64,000 nt of DNA, from positions 1 through 64,000 of the forward strand of contig NZ_JAGTAS010000018.1 of the NCBI RefSeq assembly GCF_025685425.1, written 5' to 3'. Source of the stretch: Terriglobus albidus. GTDB taxonomy: Bacteria; Acidobacteriota; Terriglobia; Terriglobales; Acidobacteriaceae. The position numbers and the translations under genes were made by a program. Positions 54,164 to 62,418 of the stretch are shown in pieces. Numbering within the stretch: the stretch's first letter is position 1; every line of letters starts with the position of its first letter. The notes below the pieces were generated by a model that saw only the letters and a program-made list of their open reading frames with translations, did not search any database and was not told the origin of the DNA.

Positions 54164-54429
54164 TGCTCTTTGTGCTCCGTTTGTATCGACAATCCAAGTG
54201 CTTTTAGATCTGCCAGAAGTTGCCGCATGTCGTCTTCAATTGCGTGTACGGGCATTCCCGTCTCTTCGGCCAGTTGCGAGGCGATCTCTTCTGTGGGTTG
54301 TCCCCGCTGAATCGCCTGCCAGATACGGGCCGCCGTTTGATTGAGCGTGATGAGATGTCCCCCATGGGCATCGAGGATCACTGCTCCATCTGAATTCGCC
54401 ACTGTTGGATAGGGTCTATGGTTCTGCAT
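54160..54429 (-). CDS. PqqD-like leader-binding protein (RRE, B1)
   Basis: This protein of 89 residues (from ATG 54429) has the PqqD fold: NSDGAVILDAHGGHLITLNQTAARIW at about 12-37, then IASQLAEETGMP and IEDDMRQLLADLKALGL. In lasso systems it binds the precursor leader and delivers it to B2 and C. A longer form from a TTG at 54480 is possible and would add 17 residues. Its stop overlaps the kinase ATG in ATGA. It is the first biosynthesis gene after the regulator. Confidence 0.85.
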   Translation of the reverse strand: MQNHRPYPTVANSDGAVILDAHGGHLITLNQTAARIWQAIQRGQPTEEIASQLAEETGMPVHAIEDDMRQLLADLKALGLSIQTEHKEQ

Positions 54430-54533
54430 GATCAATGACTCTGCGAATGCAGCCAATCGCAAAGTGAGCGTAACGTGCAATTGATCCCGCGGATGAAAAA
54501 AGGCTCTGTGCGGCCAAAGTTATTGGCATGCCG

Positions 54534-56204
54534 TCATACAGGGACTGCCACTCCGATCACGCGGTGTAGATATTGCGTGTCAGTGCCAGAGATGCGGATT
54601 GTCTCGGTTCTCTCCGGCGCTGCTGCTGCCAAGGTACGTTCGTCGCCGCTTCCTTCAAGTGGGCCGCAGGCAAACTCAGCGCCTCTCTGAAGGAGATAAA
54701 GGGGGCGCCACCAACCGTGCTTAGCGCTATTGTCCTCGGGGTTCGGCAGTCTTTCCACCTTCTCGACAGCTACAAACGAACCTGGGCGGATGGAAGGCTC
54801 AAGACCGGCTATCGAGACTCCTCGAGCCAGACGCACTACCTTGCCGCCAATGGAACTCAGATTTGGGAATTTGAGTGATAAAAGGGACGGCCACTCTCCG
54901 TACTCACGCCGATGTTCCTCCCATTGTTCTGCCGGGTCCGGAGGAGGAGCGTAAGCTTCCTGGCCTTTGAGGTCTGAAAGATGCTCGGCTTCCAGGAGAG
55001 TCTGGAGAGAATATCGATTGCGGTCCGATCGAAGCGTTCCGTTCGCCCGAAGTGCGTCGGTGTAGCGAGCCACATGGGTTAGAGAGAGCTGTATGAGAGT
55101 GTCCACGTGGGGCAGGGAGCCTGATGGATACCGATACCGGCGTTCTGTTCGTGACGAGAAATCATTTCCGAAGATTGCACGAAGAAACTCGCGAGTACGA
55201 GAGCGCTCCTCGTAATTACGCTGGAAACGTGCATGCTCCGCTGCAAATAGAGTGTTTAAAGAGCCATGTTCCCAAGGCAGGATCAGCGGCGCGTGCCGAT
55301 TGGGACGCCGAAGGTCGCGGATGAAAGGGCGGCCCGCGAGCGGGAGGCCCACGGCGAACATCCGTACGCGTCCAACGACGCGCGCTTGGGTGGGAAAGGC
55401 AAAGTCTTTAGGGCCGTCGGATCTTTTTCCGGCGCTAAGCAGAATGAGTCTGTTGTTCGTAACAACGCACCGGCTGCAGCGATACCCGTTCCCAAACTGC
55501 AGGAAGTAGATCACGCCTGGATTAGGCCGCTTGCGCTCGCCATCGGGAATCGGCTCAACGAGTGCAATCGCGCCGGGAGGCAGACTTGAGCCAAGACTAT
55601 CTTCGGTTCCGACCTGAATATAGAAAGCACCCTTCTGCTTCCACGCGGGGCCTTCAAGAGAGGCGATCGGAACCGCACTTCTCCAGTCCTCAATGAGGTC
55701 CTTCACGAAGGCATCCTGCTTGAGTTCGTCGGTTCGGATTCGAGCGGGAATCTCGACCTGGCTGTTACGTTCGAACGGATAAGATTCGATGATGCGAGTA
55801 TAGGAGCCGTTGAGTTCGTAGTCGAGGTCCCGGATCTGAGTGGTTCTATATCCGAAGAGTTGATGTACCCCGTCAAGAGTCAGAGAGAATGCATCCGAAA
55901 GCTCAAGCAGCGTATTGAGGGTCGGATGCTTCTGCGTGCGTGATAGATTCGAGAGGAAATTTCGTACTAAGAGCTCTCGCCGTTCTTGTGCGCGTACGGC
56001 TCTCTCATCCTCCGGACGCTGCTGCCGGAATAGGTTTCTGAGATGGTGGACCGCATCAGCAATCTGATGACGAGGCACTGGATGGTACACGGCAGAGCCC
56101 TCTCCTCGAATATTCTCAATATAGGAGCAGCAAACGAGCGCAACTGACCTTGTCGCATCGCTGAGGTGCTTAGAGCTTCTCAGAGATGCTCGGCGTATGT
56201 GCAA
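54534..56204 (-). CDS. Duplicated HTH plus S24/LexA-like fold protein
   Basis: This 556-residue protein seems to hold two copies of an HTH followed by a LexA-like beta domain. The first HTH is at about 75-125 (LVRNFLSNLSRTQKHPTLNTLLELSDAFSL). The first beta domain (about 165-300) has SLPPGAIALVEPI and ARVVGRVRMFAVGLPL. A second helical part at about 325-400 (REFLRAIF ... HVDTLIQLSLTHVARYTDAL) and a second beta domain (about 435-556, with IRPGSFVAVEKV) follow. A Ser-Lys self-cleavage pair is not evident. It lies 53 bases upstream of the PqqD-like gene on the same strand and probably regulates the RiPP operon. The N-terminal 60 residues may be overextended. Confidence 0.65.
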   Translation of the reverse strand: MHIRRASLRSSKHLSDATRSVALVCCSYIENIRGEGSAVYHPVPRHQIADAVHHLRNLFRQQRPEDERAVRAQERRELLVRNFLSNLSRTQKHPTLNTLLELSDAFSLTLDGVHQLFGYRTTQIRDLDYELNGSYTRIIESYPFERNSQVEIPARIRTDELKQDAFVKDLIEDWRSAVPIASLEGPAWKQKGAFYIQVGTEDSLGSSLPPGAIALVEPIPDGERKRPNPGVIYFLQFGNGYRCSRCVVTNNRLILLSAGKRSDGPKDFAFPTQARVVGRVRMFAVGLPLAGRPFIRDLRRPNRHAPLILPWEHGSLNTLFAAEHARFQRNYEERSRTREFLRAIFGNDFSSRTERRYRYPSGSLPHVDTLIQLSLTHVARYTDALRANGTLRSDRNRYSLQTLLEAEHLSDLKGQEAYAPPPDPAEQWEEHRREYGEWPSLLSLKFPNLSSIGGKVVRLARGVSIAGLEPSIRPGSFVAVEKVERLPNPEDNSAKHGWWRPLYLLQRGAEFACGPLEGSGDERTLAAAAPERTETIRISGTDTQYLHRVIGVAVPV

Positions 56205-56593
56205 TTGGCTTGAAACAGGTTCATCAACGTACGTTCTTGATGCGAGAGTACAACCGAATCGCCCAGTTGAGAAGACCGTCAGATATTCATTGGGCGCGGA
56301 AATGCGTTTACAACCGGCTCAATCGCGCCGAGCCTGTTCATCTCATTGGAGTTAAGAATGTGGCCACAACGTCTACGTGAATTTGGCCATGGTTCAGCGT
56401 TGTTTAGAAGACAACGCGCTTGGTGAAAGTTTGTAGCAAAAAAGCTTGTCGCATTCTTGTCGCAAATATCGCCAATTTGGCCGATTTTGCCGGTTTTGCC
56501 GACTTGTAACTCCTTTTCCGACCAATAACTTAGTATTTTGGCTGCTCCATAGCTGGGTGACTATCTCCGGAATCGGCCAACAATACCTAGGCC
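56205..56593. other. Intergenic stretch with TTGTCGCA direct repeats
   Basis: No gene was found. At 56428-56467 there are three related units (TTTGTAGCAA, CTTGTCGCA and CTTGTCGCAAA) similar to the tandem next to the integrase at 9344-9372. The promoter of the divergent-facing regulator gene should also lie here. The stretch could be the far border of a composite island, but no copy of the tRNA 3' end was seen. Confidence 0.45.
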
Positions 56594-56940
56594 ATGCCAA
56601 TTACCGATGCCGCTGGCAATAATAGGATGATGAAAGGGTATCTCGATACCAGCAACACTTCCATAAGAAGCGTTACGGTCTCTGGCCTTCCATCCTCCTA
56701 TACGGTTTACGTGTATTGCGATGACGACAGCAATACCGCGAAGAGAACTGGAAGGTATACACTTGGCGGCACCACGGTTACGGCAACCGATTCTGCGAAT
56801 ACAAATTTCTCTGGGACGTTTGTCCAGGCAAACAACTCGGCGGGGAACTACATCATCTTTCCGAACCAGACCGCAAGTAGCTTTACCGTCTCCCGATACC
56901 ACTCCGCGAGCACCGATTAATGGAATTCAGATCGTGCCGT
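56594..56940 (+). pseudogene. Broken fragment of a surface-type beta-sandwich protein
   Basis: The frame starting at 56594 begins inside a domain (PITDAAGNNRMMKGYLDTSN) without signal peptide and continues with a beta-rich GLPSSYTVYVYCDDD segment. At about 56910 the frame breaks. The next frame supplies a natural end (TPRAPINGIQIVP), so one indel has occurred. Such domains end many acidobacterial surface proteins. Both ends are missing, which fits disruption by the neighbouring island. Confidence 0.55.
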
Positions 56941-57140
56941 AGATTGAGATTGCCAATCGGACCGCGGACCGGGGAGCAATCGCTTTTAGCGAGGCCCGAG
57001 CAACTGACGTTCGACACGAGCTGGCCATTAGAAGCAGGATCTTGGACAGTAAAAGTGAAAACACTTTTTAGACTAATGTTATGGCGAGCAATCCGCGTAC
57101 GCTACTATGCGGATTGTCGCCGTTCGCCGGCCTATAACGG

Positions 57141-57368
57141 CTATTTGGCCTTTTTCGCAGCGGCCCACCGCTTCTTCTGAGCCTCTGCAATCCTCGCACG
57201 CGCCTCTGCGCTCAGCACGCGACCTTTCTTCGTTTTTCGGAGTGTCCCTTTGGGCCGTCCTACACTGCGTTTGCCAGCCGACGTCTCCACTTCGGTAAGC
57301 ATGGCACGTGCCTGTTGAAGTTTACGGATCTGGTCATCAATGGCAGAAAGAATTAGTTCGAGATTCAT
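57141..57368 (-). CDS. Small basic helical protein, possibly DNA-binding
   Basis: This 75-residue protein has a helical first half (LILSAIDDQIRKLQQARAML) and a basic second half with GRPKG, an AT-hook-like core, and Lys/Arg/Ala-rich tail. The design resembles small nucleoid-associated proteins with an H-NS-like coil and AT-hook, common in Acidobacteriota as unnamed genes. A weak purine stretch precedes the ATG. Confidence 0.65.
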   Translation of the reverse strand: MNLELILSAIDDQIRKLQQARAMLTEVETSAGKRSVGRPKGTLRKTKKGRVLSAEARARIAEAQKKRWAAAKKAK

Positions 57369-57444
57369 TTCAAAAGCGTACTCGAAAGTAGCTCCTTAGG
57401 TGAAGGTTTTATTATGGCTGTATCTGAATGATGGACGCCCTACC

Positions 57445-57624
57445 CTAAGCTAGGGGGCCATGCAGCCCACCGCTTCTTGCTATCTCAAAGTGCAGGTATA
57501 TCGATTCGGGGCCCTCGATCGGTTCAAAGTGGAAGATCCTGAATGGTGACTGATCTTCAACAAAGATAGACATCCTTTGGATAAACTTGCGATGTCCACG
57601 ATCGAGATCTGCCTGGTAACGCAC
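57445..57624 (-). CDS. Short possible protein, GTG start
   Basis: This 59-codon minus-strand frame reads VRYQADLDRGHRKFIQRMSI, then FVEDQSPFRIFHFEPIEGPE and more. It looks like folded protein sequence rather than a chance frame, with alternating hydrophobic and charged residues. There is no clear ribosome site and the start is GTG after a stop codon, so it may be the tail of a decayed gene. It lies upstream of cas5, where cas3 would be expected, but on the other strand and without similarity to cas3. Confidence 0.35.
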   Translation of the reverse strand: MRYQADLDRGHRKFIQRMSIFVEDQSPFRIFHFEPIEGPESIYLHFEIARSGGLHGPLA

Positions 57625-57700
57625 TTTTATCGCTTACGGGCTCTTAATTGAGAGCGCTCGCCAATGCTCCACTCATGTATAAAACAGTCAGGGCGGATGT

Positions 57701-58393
57701 ATGTTTTCAAGGAATTTCTTTATACGAATCCAAGGTCCATTCGCATGTTTCACTCGTCCAGAGTTCTCTGCCGAAAGGGTCACCTACGATCTTATTACGC
57801 CCTCGGCGGCTCGGGGAATTCTCGAGGCTGTGCTTTGGAAGCCCGCCATTTGTTGGGAGATACAGCGAATTTCTCTGTTGCGGCCTATCCGATATATTCG
57901 TATCTGTCGGAATGAGGTGAGTTCACGTCTTTCCACTGCGAAAGCGCTCTCTGCCGCTGTTGGCGATAAAGCAATGCCTGATTTTTATGCAGATGAAGAC
58001 CGTACTCAACGAAATACGGTAGCGTTGCGAGATGTGGCATATGGCATAGCGGCGCGTTTTCGGATGACTCGGAGAGCTGGGCCTCGCGACAACATTCGAA
58101 AGTTCGAAGAGATGTTTGAGAGGAGATTGCAAAAGGGGCAACAATGCTATCAACCCTATCTTGGTTGCCGTGAGTTTCCTGCCAGCGTAGAGCCATGGGA
58201 CGGCGGTGGCGTACTCGAAAGCGAGTCTCGCATGCTTGGTTGGATGTTGCACGATCTCGTTTTTGGTGTGGACGGCAAAACGGAACCTGTAAATCAACCA
58301 CGCTTTTTTGTTGCCGAACTGCGCTGCGGAGTCCTGGAAGTTCCGGCGTGGGAAGAAGTTAAACCGACGATCCCGGAGACCAGCCATCAGTGA
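57701..58393 (+). CDS. cas5c: CRISPR-associated Cas5, type I-C
   Basis: This 230-residue protein is the Cas5d/Cas5c endoribonuclease that cuts the CRISPR transcript and caps the repeat handle in type I-C. The family start is visible: GPFACFTRPEFSAERVTYDLITPSAARGILEAVLWKP. The middle has the QRNTVALRDVAYGI segment near the active site and the end has FGVDGKTEPVNQPRFFVAELRCGVLEVP. Length is normal and no frameshift is seen. The stop overlaps the cas8c GTG start. No cas3 precedes it. Confidence 0.93.
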   Translation: MFSRNFFIRIQGPFACFTRPEFSAERVTYDLITPSAARGILEAVLWKPAICWEIQRISLLRPIRYIRICRNEVSSRLSTAKALSAAVGDKAMPDFYADEDRTQRNTVALRDVAYGIAARFRMTRRAGPRDNIRKFEEMFERRLQKGQQCYQPYLGCREFPASVEPWDGGGVLESESRMLGWMLHDLVFGVDGKTEPVNQPRFFVAELRCGVLEVPAWEEVKPTIPETSHQ

Positions 58394-60186
58394 TCCTTCA
58401 GTCGCTTTGTGAATTGGCCGAACGAGAACAATTGGTGGGTGATCCGGCCTTCGAAAAAAAAGCCGTGCGTTGGATTGTGGTGCTGGATGCCTCTGGTAGG
58501 TTTGTAGACGTGCGCGATACCAGCGCGCCAGAGAGCTTGCCATCTACGAATAGAACGAAGTGGCGCTGGCATCCTGAGCTCACGCTTATCCCTCGGCGGC
58601 AAGAAAGATCATCGGGGATACGGGCCAATTTTCTCGTCGATAATGGGAAATATGCCTTGGGCTTTTCTGCCACCCCGGAAGAGAAGGACGATCCACGCCA
58701 CCGACTGTGTCACGCCGCTTTTGTTAGTCTGTTGCGCGAAGCGCCACAGGACGTTCCTCAACTACAGTCATTATTAGCCTTTCTTGCGAACGAGGAGGAA
58801 CTCAATGCGTGTGCCGTCTGCTTGGCGAGCAAGGGCTCCTTTGCGAATAAGGATCTTTTTGGTTTCGAAGTAGATGGTATTGCTTTATCCGATCTGGATA
58901 GATTGAGGAACTGGTGGGGATCGCATGCCGATCAAGCAAAAGAGGAACTCGAACCGATACAGTGCCTTGTTTGTGGCAAATATCGGCAGCCCGCGCGTCT
59001 GCACAATAGCATTCAGATTCGAGGGGCATCCGCTAGTGGTGCGCCACTTATAAGCTTCAATGTCGCCTCTTTTGAGAAGTATGGTTTGAGAGGCAACGAA
59101 AATGCTCCTGTTTGTAGGGTTTGCATGACTGCCTACACAGAGGCATTGCGCCGTCTGACACGCCCGCAATATGAAACTGCGTCCGGGAAGAAGCTGCAGG
59201 CGCAAAGGATTCTACTGAACGGAAACACTACAGTAGTTTATTGGTGTGAATGCCAAAGCGCTTTGCCTCAACTTTTGACCGCAATGGATAGTGACCCCAA
59301 AAGTGTGAAGGATGCGGTTAATGGCTCCTTTGATGAGAGTTCGTCACGTTTCTACTGTCTAATCCTCTCCGGCGCGCAAGGTAGGGCATCTATCCGCTAC
59401 TTCCGCATTGGCACAGTAGGAGAAGTTATAGCGAACCTGCGTCGGTATTTTTGTACGATCGATATTGACCGGAGGGACCGAAACGTTCCTCTCACCTTCT
59501 TCCGGCTCTTGACAAGAATGGCACCGAATGGAGAACGCGATCGCCTCCCGTCGGAGATCGGCATCGAACTTTGGGTCCATACCGTCTTTGGAGATAAGTT
59601 GCCTTATGGGTTCTTGAATGCGCTGGTGGCGCGCAATCAGGCGGAACATACAGTTCCAGAGGAGCGCGCGGCTTTGCTTCATTTGTACTTTGCCAGTGGT
59701 GATGCTAAATCAACAGATGTCGGAATTTCTGATCTACATTCCTGCACGGAGAAGCATTCCATGAGTCTCGATTGCGAATCGACGGATCTGCCATATCTAT
59801 TCGGCCGCCTTCTGGCGATCATGGAAAACCTGCAGAGTGCTGCACAGGGTACAAATCTCGGGCGCATTCTTGTGGCCCGTACATTTCGACTAGCTTCTAC
59901 ACGGCCTGGACAAGTTTTCCCCAGTTTGCTTCAGGCGTCCCAGCAGCAGCTAGCTAGAGCAAGCCGCAAGGTACCAGCCCGTGCTGCGAACCTGAATAGG
60001 TTGATAGGGGAAGTGCTCAATGGAATCCCTGCAAATGGGCTTTCGCCTGTCTTCAACCTTGAACAACAGGGCCGTTTTGCCCTTGGGTACTATCACCAAC
60101 GACAAGTGTTTTTTGACCGGAACGGAGATATGGGAAAAGCTTCTATAGAAACTGCAAATGATTCCTCCGGGGAGACTATGGCATGA
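58390..60186 (+). CDS. cas8c: CRISPR-associated Cas8c (Csd1)
   Basis: This 598-residue large subunit of the type I-C Cascade complex recognises the PAM and helps open target DNA. A Csd1-like start (ILQSLCELAEREQLVGDPAFEKKAVRWIVVLD) and two zinc-finger-like cysteine pairs (CLVCGKYRQPARLHNSIQI and APVCRVCMTAYTEALRRL) are visible. The frame is intact over its normal length. It starts at GTG 58390, overlapping the cas5c stop, and ends in an ATGA overlap with cas7, so the three genes form one operon. Confidence 0.93.
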   Translation: MILQSLCELAEREQLVGDPAFEKKAVRWIVVLDASGRFVDVRDTSAPESLPSTNRTKWRWHPELTLIPRRQERSSGIRANFLVDNGKYALGFSATPEEKDDPRHRLCHAAFVSLLREAPQDVPQLQSLLAFLANEEELNACAVCLASKGSFANKDLFGFEVDGIALSDLDRLRNWWGSHADQAKEELEPIQCLVCGKYRQPARLHNSIQIRGASASGAPLISFNVASFEKYGLRGNENAPVCRVCMTAYTEALRRLTRPQYETASGKKLQAQRILLNGNTTVVYWCECQSALPQLLTAMDSDPKSVKDAVNGSFDESSSRFYCLILSGAQGRASIRYFRIGTVGEVIANLRRYFCTIDIDRRDRNVPLTFFRLLTRMAPNGERDRLPSEIGIELWVHTVFGDKLPYGFLNALVARNQAEHTVPEERAALLHLYFASGDAKSTDVGISDLHSCTEKHSMSLDCESTDLPYLFGRLLAIMENLQSAAQGTNLGRILVARTFRLASTRPGQVFPSLLQASQQQLARASRKVPARAANLNRLIGEVLNGIPANGLSPVFNLEQQGRFALGYYHQRQVFFDRNGDMGKASIETANDSSGETMA

Positions 60187-61157
60187 GCCGCCCTAATTTT
60201 TCGAAGCCCACAGTTCTCGATAAACGTTATGAGATGCTTCTGCTCTTCGATGTTCATCACGGTAATCCGAATGGAGATCCAGATGCCGAGAATGCTCCAA
60301 GAATCGATCCGGAAACAGGAGTTGGACTCGTAACTGACGTTGCCATCAAACGCAAGATCCGCAATTATGTGGGCTTGACGCGAGGGTTTGAACCGCCGAA
60401 CAACATCTATGTGAAAGAACGTGGCATCCTTGCCAATGAACAACGATCCGCGTATAGGGCTCTTGGCATTGAACCGGATGGGAAATCCGTGGATATTGCC
60501 CGGGCTTGGATGTGCAAACATTATTTCGATATCCGCACTTTTGGCGCCGTAATGACCACCGGCAAGGCAGAGATGGAAAGCGATGCCGCGATCAACAGTG
60601 GGAAAAAGACTAGAGGCCAGACAAAGCTTTGGAACTGTGGACAAGTCCGTGGTCCAGTCCAGTTCGGTTTCGCCACCTCAATCGATCCCATCACCAGCAT
60701 CGCACATACGATAACTCGTGTAGCATTGACAAACCCTGGTGATGCAGGAGGCGAGATTGTCGTAGACGAGCATGGAGAAGAGAAGGCTGCAAGCGGACAG
60801 ATGGGACGGAAATTCGGCGTTGCCTATGCTCTATACCGCATGCATGGTTTCGTGTCTCCCTTTTTGGCCAAAGAGACCTTATTTACGCGGCGGGACATGG
60901 CGACTCTACTGAACGCGTTGACTAATTTGTTTGACCACGACCGCTCCGCGAACCGTGGAGAAATGTCTGTTCAACGGCTATGGCTCTTTGAGCATAAAGA
61001 CGAATTGGGAAATGCTCCAGCGCACAGGGTGCTAGAAACTGTCCGAGTCCCTTCCGTTCCTGGAGCACGGAGCTTTGCTGAGTACGAAACAGGTATCGTG
61101 GAGCCTCAAGACGGAACAGAAGTTTTTCCAGGTGTGACCGCTTGGCGTTATGTATAG
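60183..61157 (+). CDS. cas7c: CRISPR-associated Cas7 (Csd2), type I-C
   Basis: This 324-residue backbone protein of Cascade binds the CRISPR RNA spacer in several copies. The family opening LLFDVHHGNPNGDPDAENAP and VTDVAIKRKIRNYV are clear, and the C-terminus shows LFEHKDELGNAPAHRVLE. It is intact. A diverged and broken copy of its last part lies downstream between two CRISPR-type repeats. After it no cas4, cas1 or cas2 gene was found. Confidence 0.95.
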   Translation: MSRPNFSKPTVLDKRYEMLLLFDVHHGNPNGDPDAENAPRIDPETGVGLVTDVAIKRKIRNYVGLTRGFEPPNNIYVKERGILANEQRSAYRALGIEPDGKSVDIARAWMCKHYFDIRTFGAVMTTGKAEMESDAAINSGKKTRGQTKLWNCGQVRGPVQFGFATSIDPITSIAHTITRVALTNPGDAGGEIVVDEHGEEKAASGQMGRKFGVAYALYRMHGFVSPFLAKETLFTRRDMATLLNALTNLFDHDRSANRGEMSVQRLWLFEHKDELGNAPAHRVLETVRVPSVPGARSFAEYETGIVEPQDGTEVFPGVTAWRYV

Positions 61158-61240
61158 CGGATTTGAGCGAGTGTCAAGGATTCTCGTCTTGGAGTTTCCG
61201 ATATACTTCGGAGATGGCATATGAGATTTGTCTTCTCGCG

Positions 61241-61498
61241 TGCTTTCGCTCTTCGCGAGCGTGGATTGAAACAATGTTCGTTCAGCGGCTCTTTGAGTAT
61301 TGGATTTAGCTCTTTGAGAACCAAAAACTAACTGGACAATGCTCCAGCACACAAGGTGTTGAGTATGAAATGGCCCACTTGGTGGTTCAAGATGTGCGCG
61401 ATTATGTTGCCCAGCTTGGCCAGCCAGTGTGGGTGAAACCTGTCTACGCGAGATAGATAGGAAAGGTTCGCTACCCCTTAGATAGCGTGGATTGAAAC
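61241..61498 (+). CRISPR. Decayed type I-C CRISPR repeats (two copies)
   Basis: Two sequences end with the identical 15 bases AGCGTGGATTGAAAC (ending at 61272 and 61498), the conserved end of type I-C repeats. Their 5' halves differ but each forms a hairpin: CGCTC/GAGCG in the first and CGCTA/TAGCG in the second. They are 193 bases apart, far more than a normal spacer of about 34 bases, and the gap holds a copy of the cas7 tail. No further repeats were found up to 64000, so this is a remnant and not a working array as seen. Confidence 0.75.
61273..61440 (+). pseudogene. Broken copy of the cas7 3' end
   Basis: Shortly after the first repeat, the sequence matches cas7 from about 60960 onward: CGTTCAGCGGCT versus TGTTCAACGGCT, then GCTCTTTGAG, then AATGCTCCAGC. 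Translation in two frames gives LFEN and then DNAPAHKVL against LFEH and GNAPAHRVL of Cas7, with indels. It is therefore a degenerate duplicate and not a coding gene. It sits exactly between the two CRISPR-type repeats. Confidence 0.7.
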
Positions 61499-61741
61499 AT
61501 GGACTTTGATAAGTACTTGCATGTTGGTATCGTAGTGCTACCGCATGCCGGCAGCTAAGCCGGATGTTGTCGCTGCTTGCAACCGGCGAAAACATCGATA
61601 ACGGGTGGGGTTCTAAATGAATTGTGGCGGTATATTCCAACAAGCCAAGTGAATCGATAGAGTTTTTTAAGGGATACCGCAGTCTACAAACCGTTAAGTG
61701 TACCCGGTGATTGGAGAGCGTCTAACCGGCTTGCCTACCTT

Positions 61742-61960
61742 TTATTGAGGAGGTGCTAGTAGGATTCGCTTCGCCCTTATTGAGAACAACAAGGATCCAA
61801 CTAATATTAAGAGATCTGCAAAATAAAAAACCGAAGTGACCTCCGGGATTTCTCCGGTTGTTCCCATAGATCACTGGAATAGAGATACACTGGCAATTCC
61901 TAAACCGGCTCCCAAAATTGCAACTGCAATACTTGCGCAAAATTTCAATTTATCGCTCAT
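61742..61960 (-). pseudogene. Small membrane protein with an in-frame stop
   Basis: From the ATG at 61960 the frame gives MSDKLKFCASIAVAILGAGL and continues to FQ, then TGA, then goes on in the same frame with SMGTTGEIPEVTSVFYFADL and LILVGSLLFSIRAKRILLAPPQ to a TAA. The two halves contain two hydrophobic segments, as one would expect of a single two-helix protein of 72 residues. The TGA at codon 31 may come from a Trp codon. Confidence 0.6.
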
Positions 61961-62181
61961 GCGGACTCGCCATTTCAAACCAAAGATAGCTTTCTGTTAG
62001 CACTTTTTCACCTAGAAGCACTAGCATAAGAATGGGAACGCCTCATTCTTTGAAAGCTGAAGCTATTCAATCAAATGTCTGTTGGTATTGCGATTACTAC
62101 TTCGGCCTGTACCGTTACTTTTGTGCAGCACTCGCTGCCCGTGTCACCACGGCGTATGCAGCCGCTAGTCGCTCCATCTAC

Positions 62182-62418
62182 CTAAGCCGCAGGTAGCTTA
62201 CGAGCTAGCAGTGGTTCGACATCCCTGATAACGGACCTCCACACGTCGCGGTCGGCTTCGTGGAGACCGATGAGTAGCTCTGTATTTTGTTCGTTCAATC
62301 CCAATTTGTGGCAGATTTCTTCGAGCCGAGCGATCTCTTGATTTAGAGCCTCGACCTTTGCTTGCCAGCCAGCCACAATTTGATGAAGTTCCCTGAGAGA
62401 AGTCATGCTGTCGTTCAC
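62182..62418 (-). CDS. Small coiled-coil hypothetical protein
   Basis: This 78-residue protein has one long heptad-like helix (WQAKVEALNQEIARLEEICHKL) and a charged second part (LIGLHEADRDVWRSVIRDVE). The start is GTG 62418 with GGAG seven bases before it; an ATG lies four codons inside. The family is not recognised. Confidence 0.5.
   Translation of the reverse strand: MNDSMTSLRELHQIVAGWQAKVEALNQEIARLEEICHKLGLNEQNTELLIGLHEADRDVWRSVIRDVEPLLARKLPAA

Noticed and set aside
61866-61872. TGA as a selenocysteine codon in the small membrane protein
   Set aside because: No redox motif surrounds the codon and no selenocysteine insertion hairpin is evident. A simple nonsense mutation explains it.
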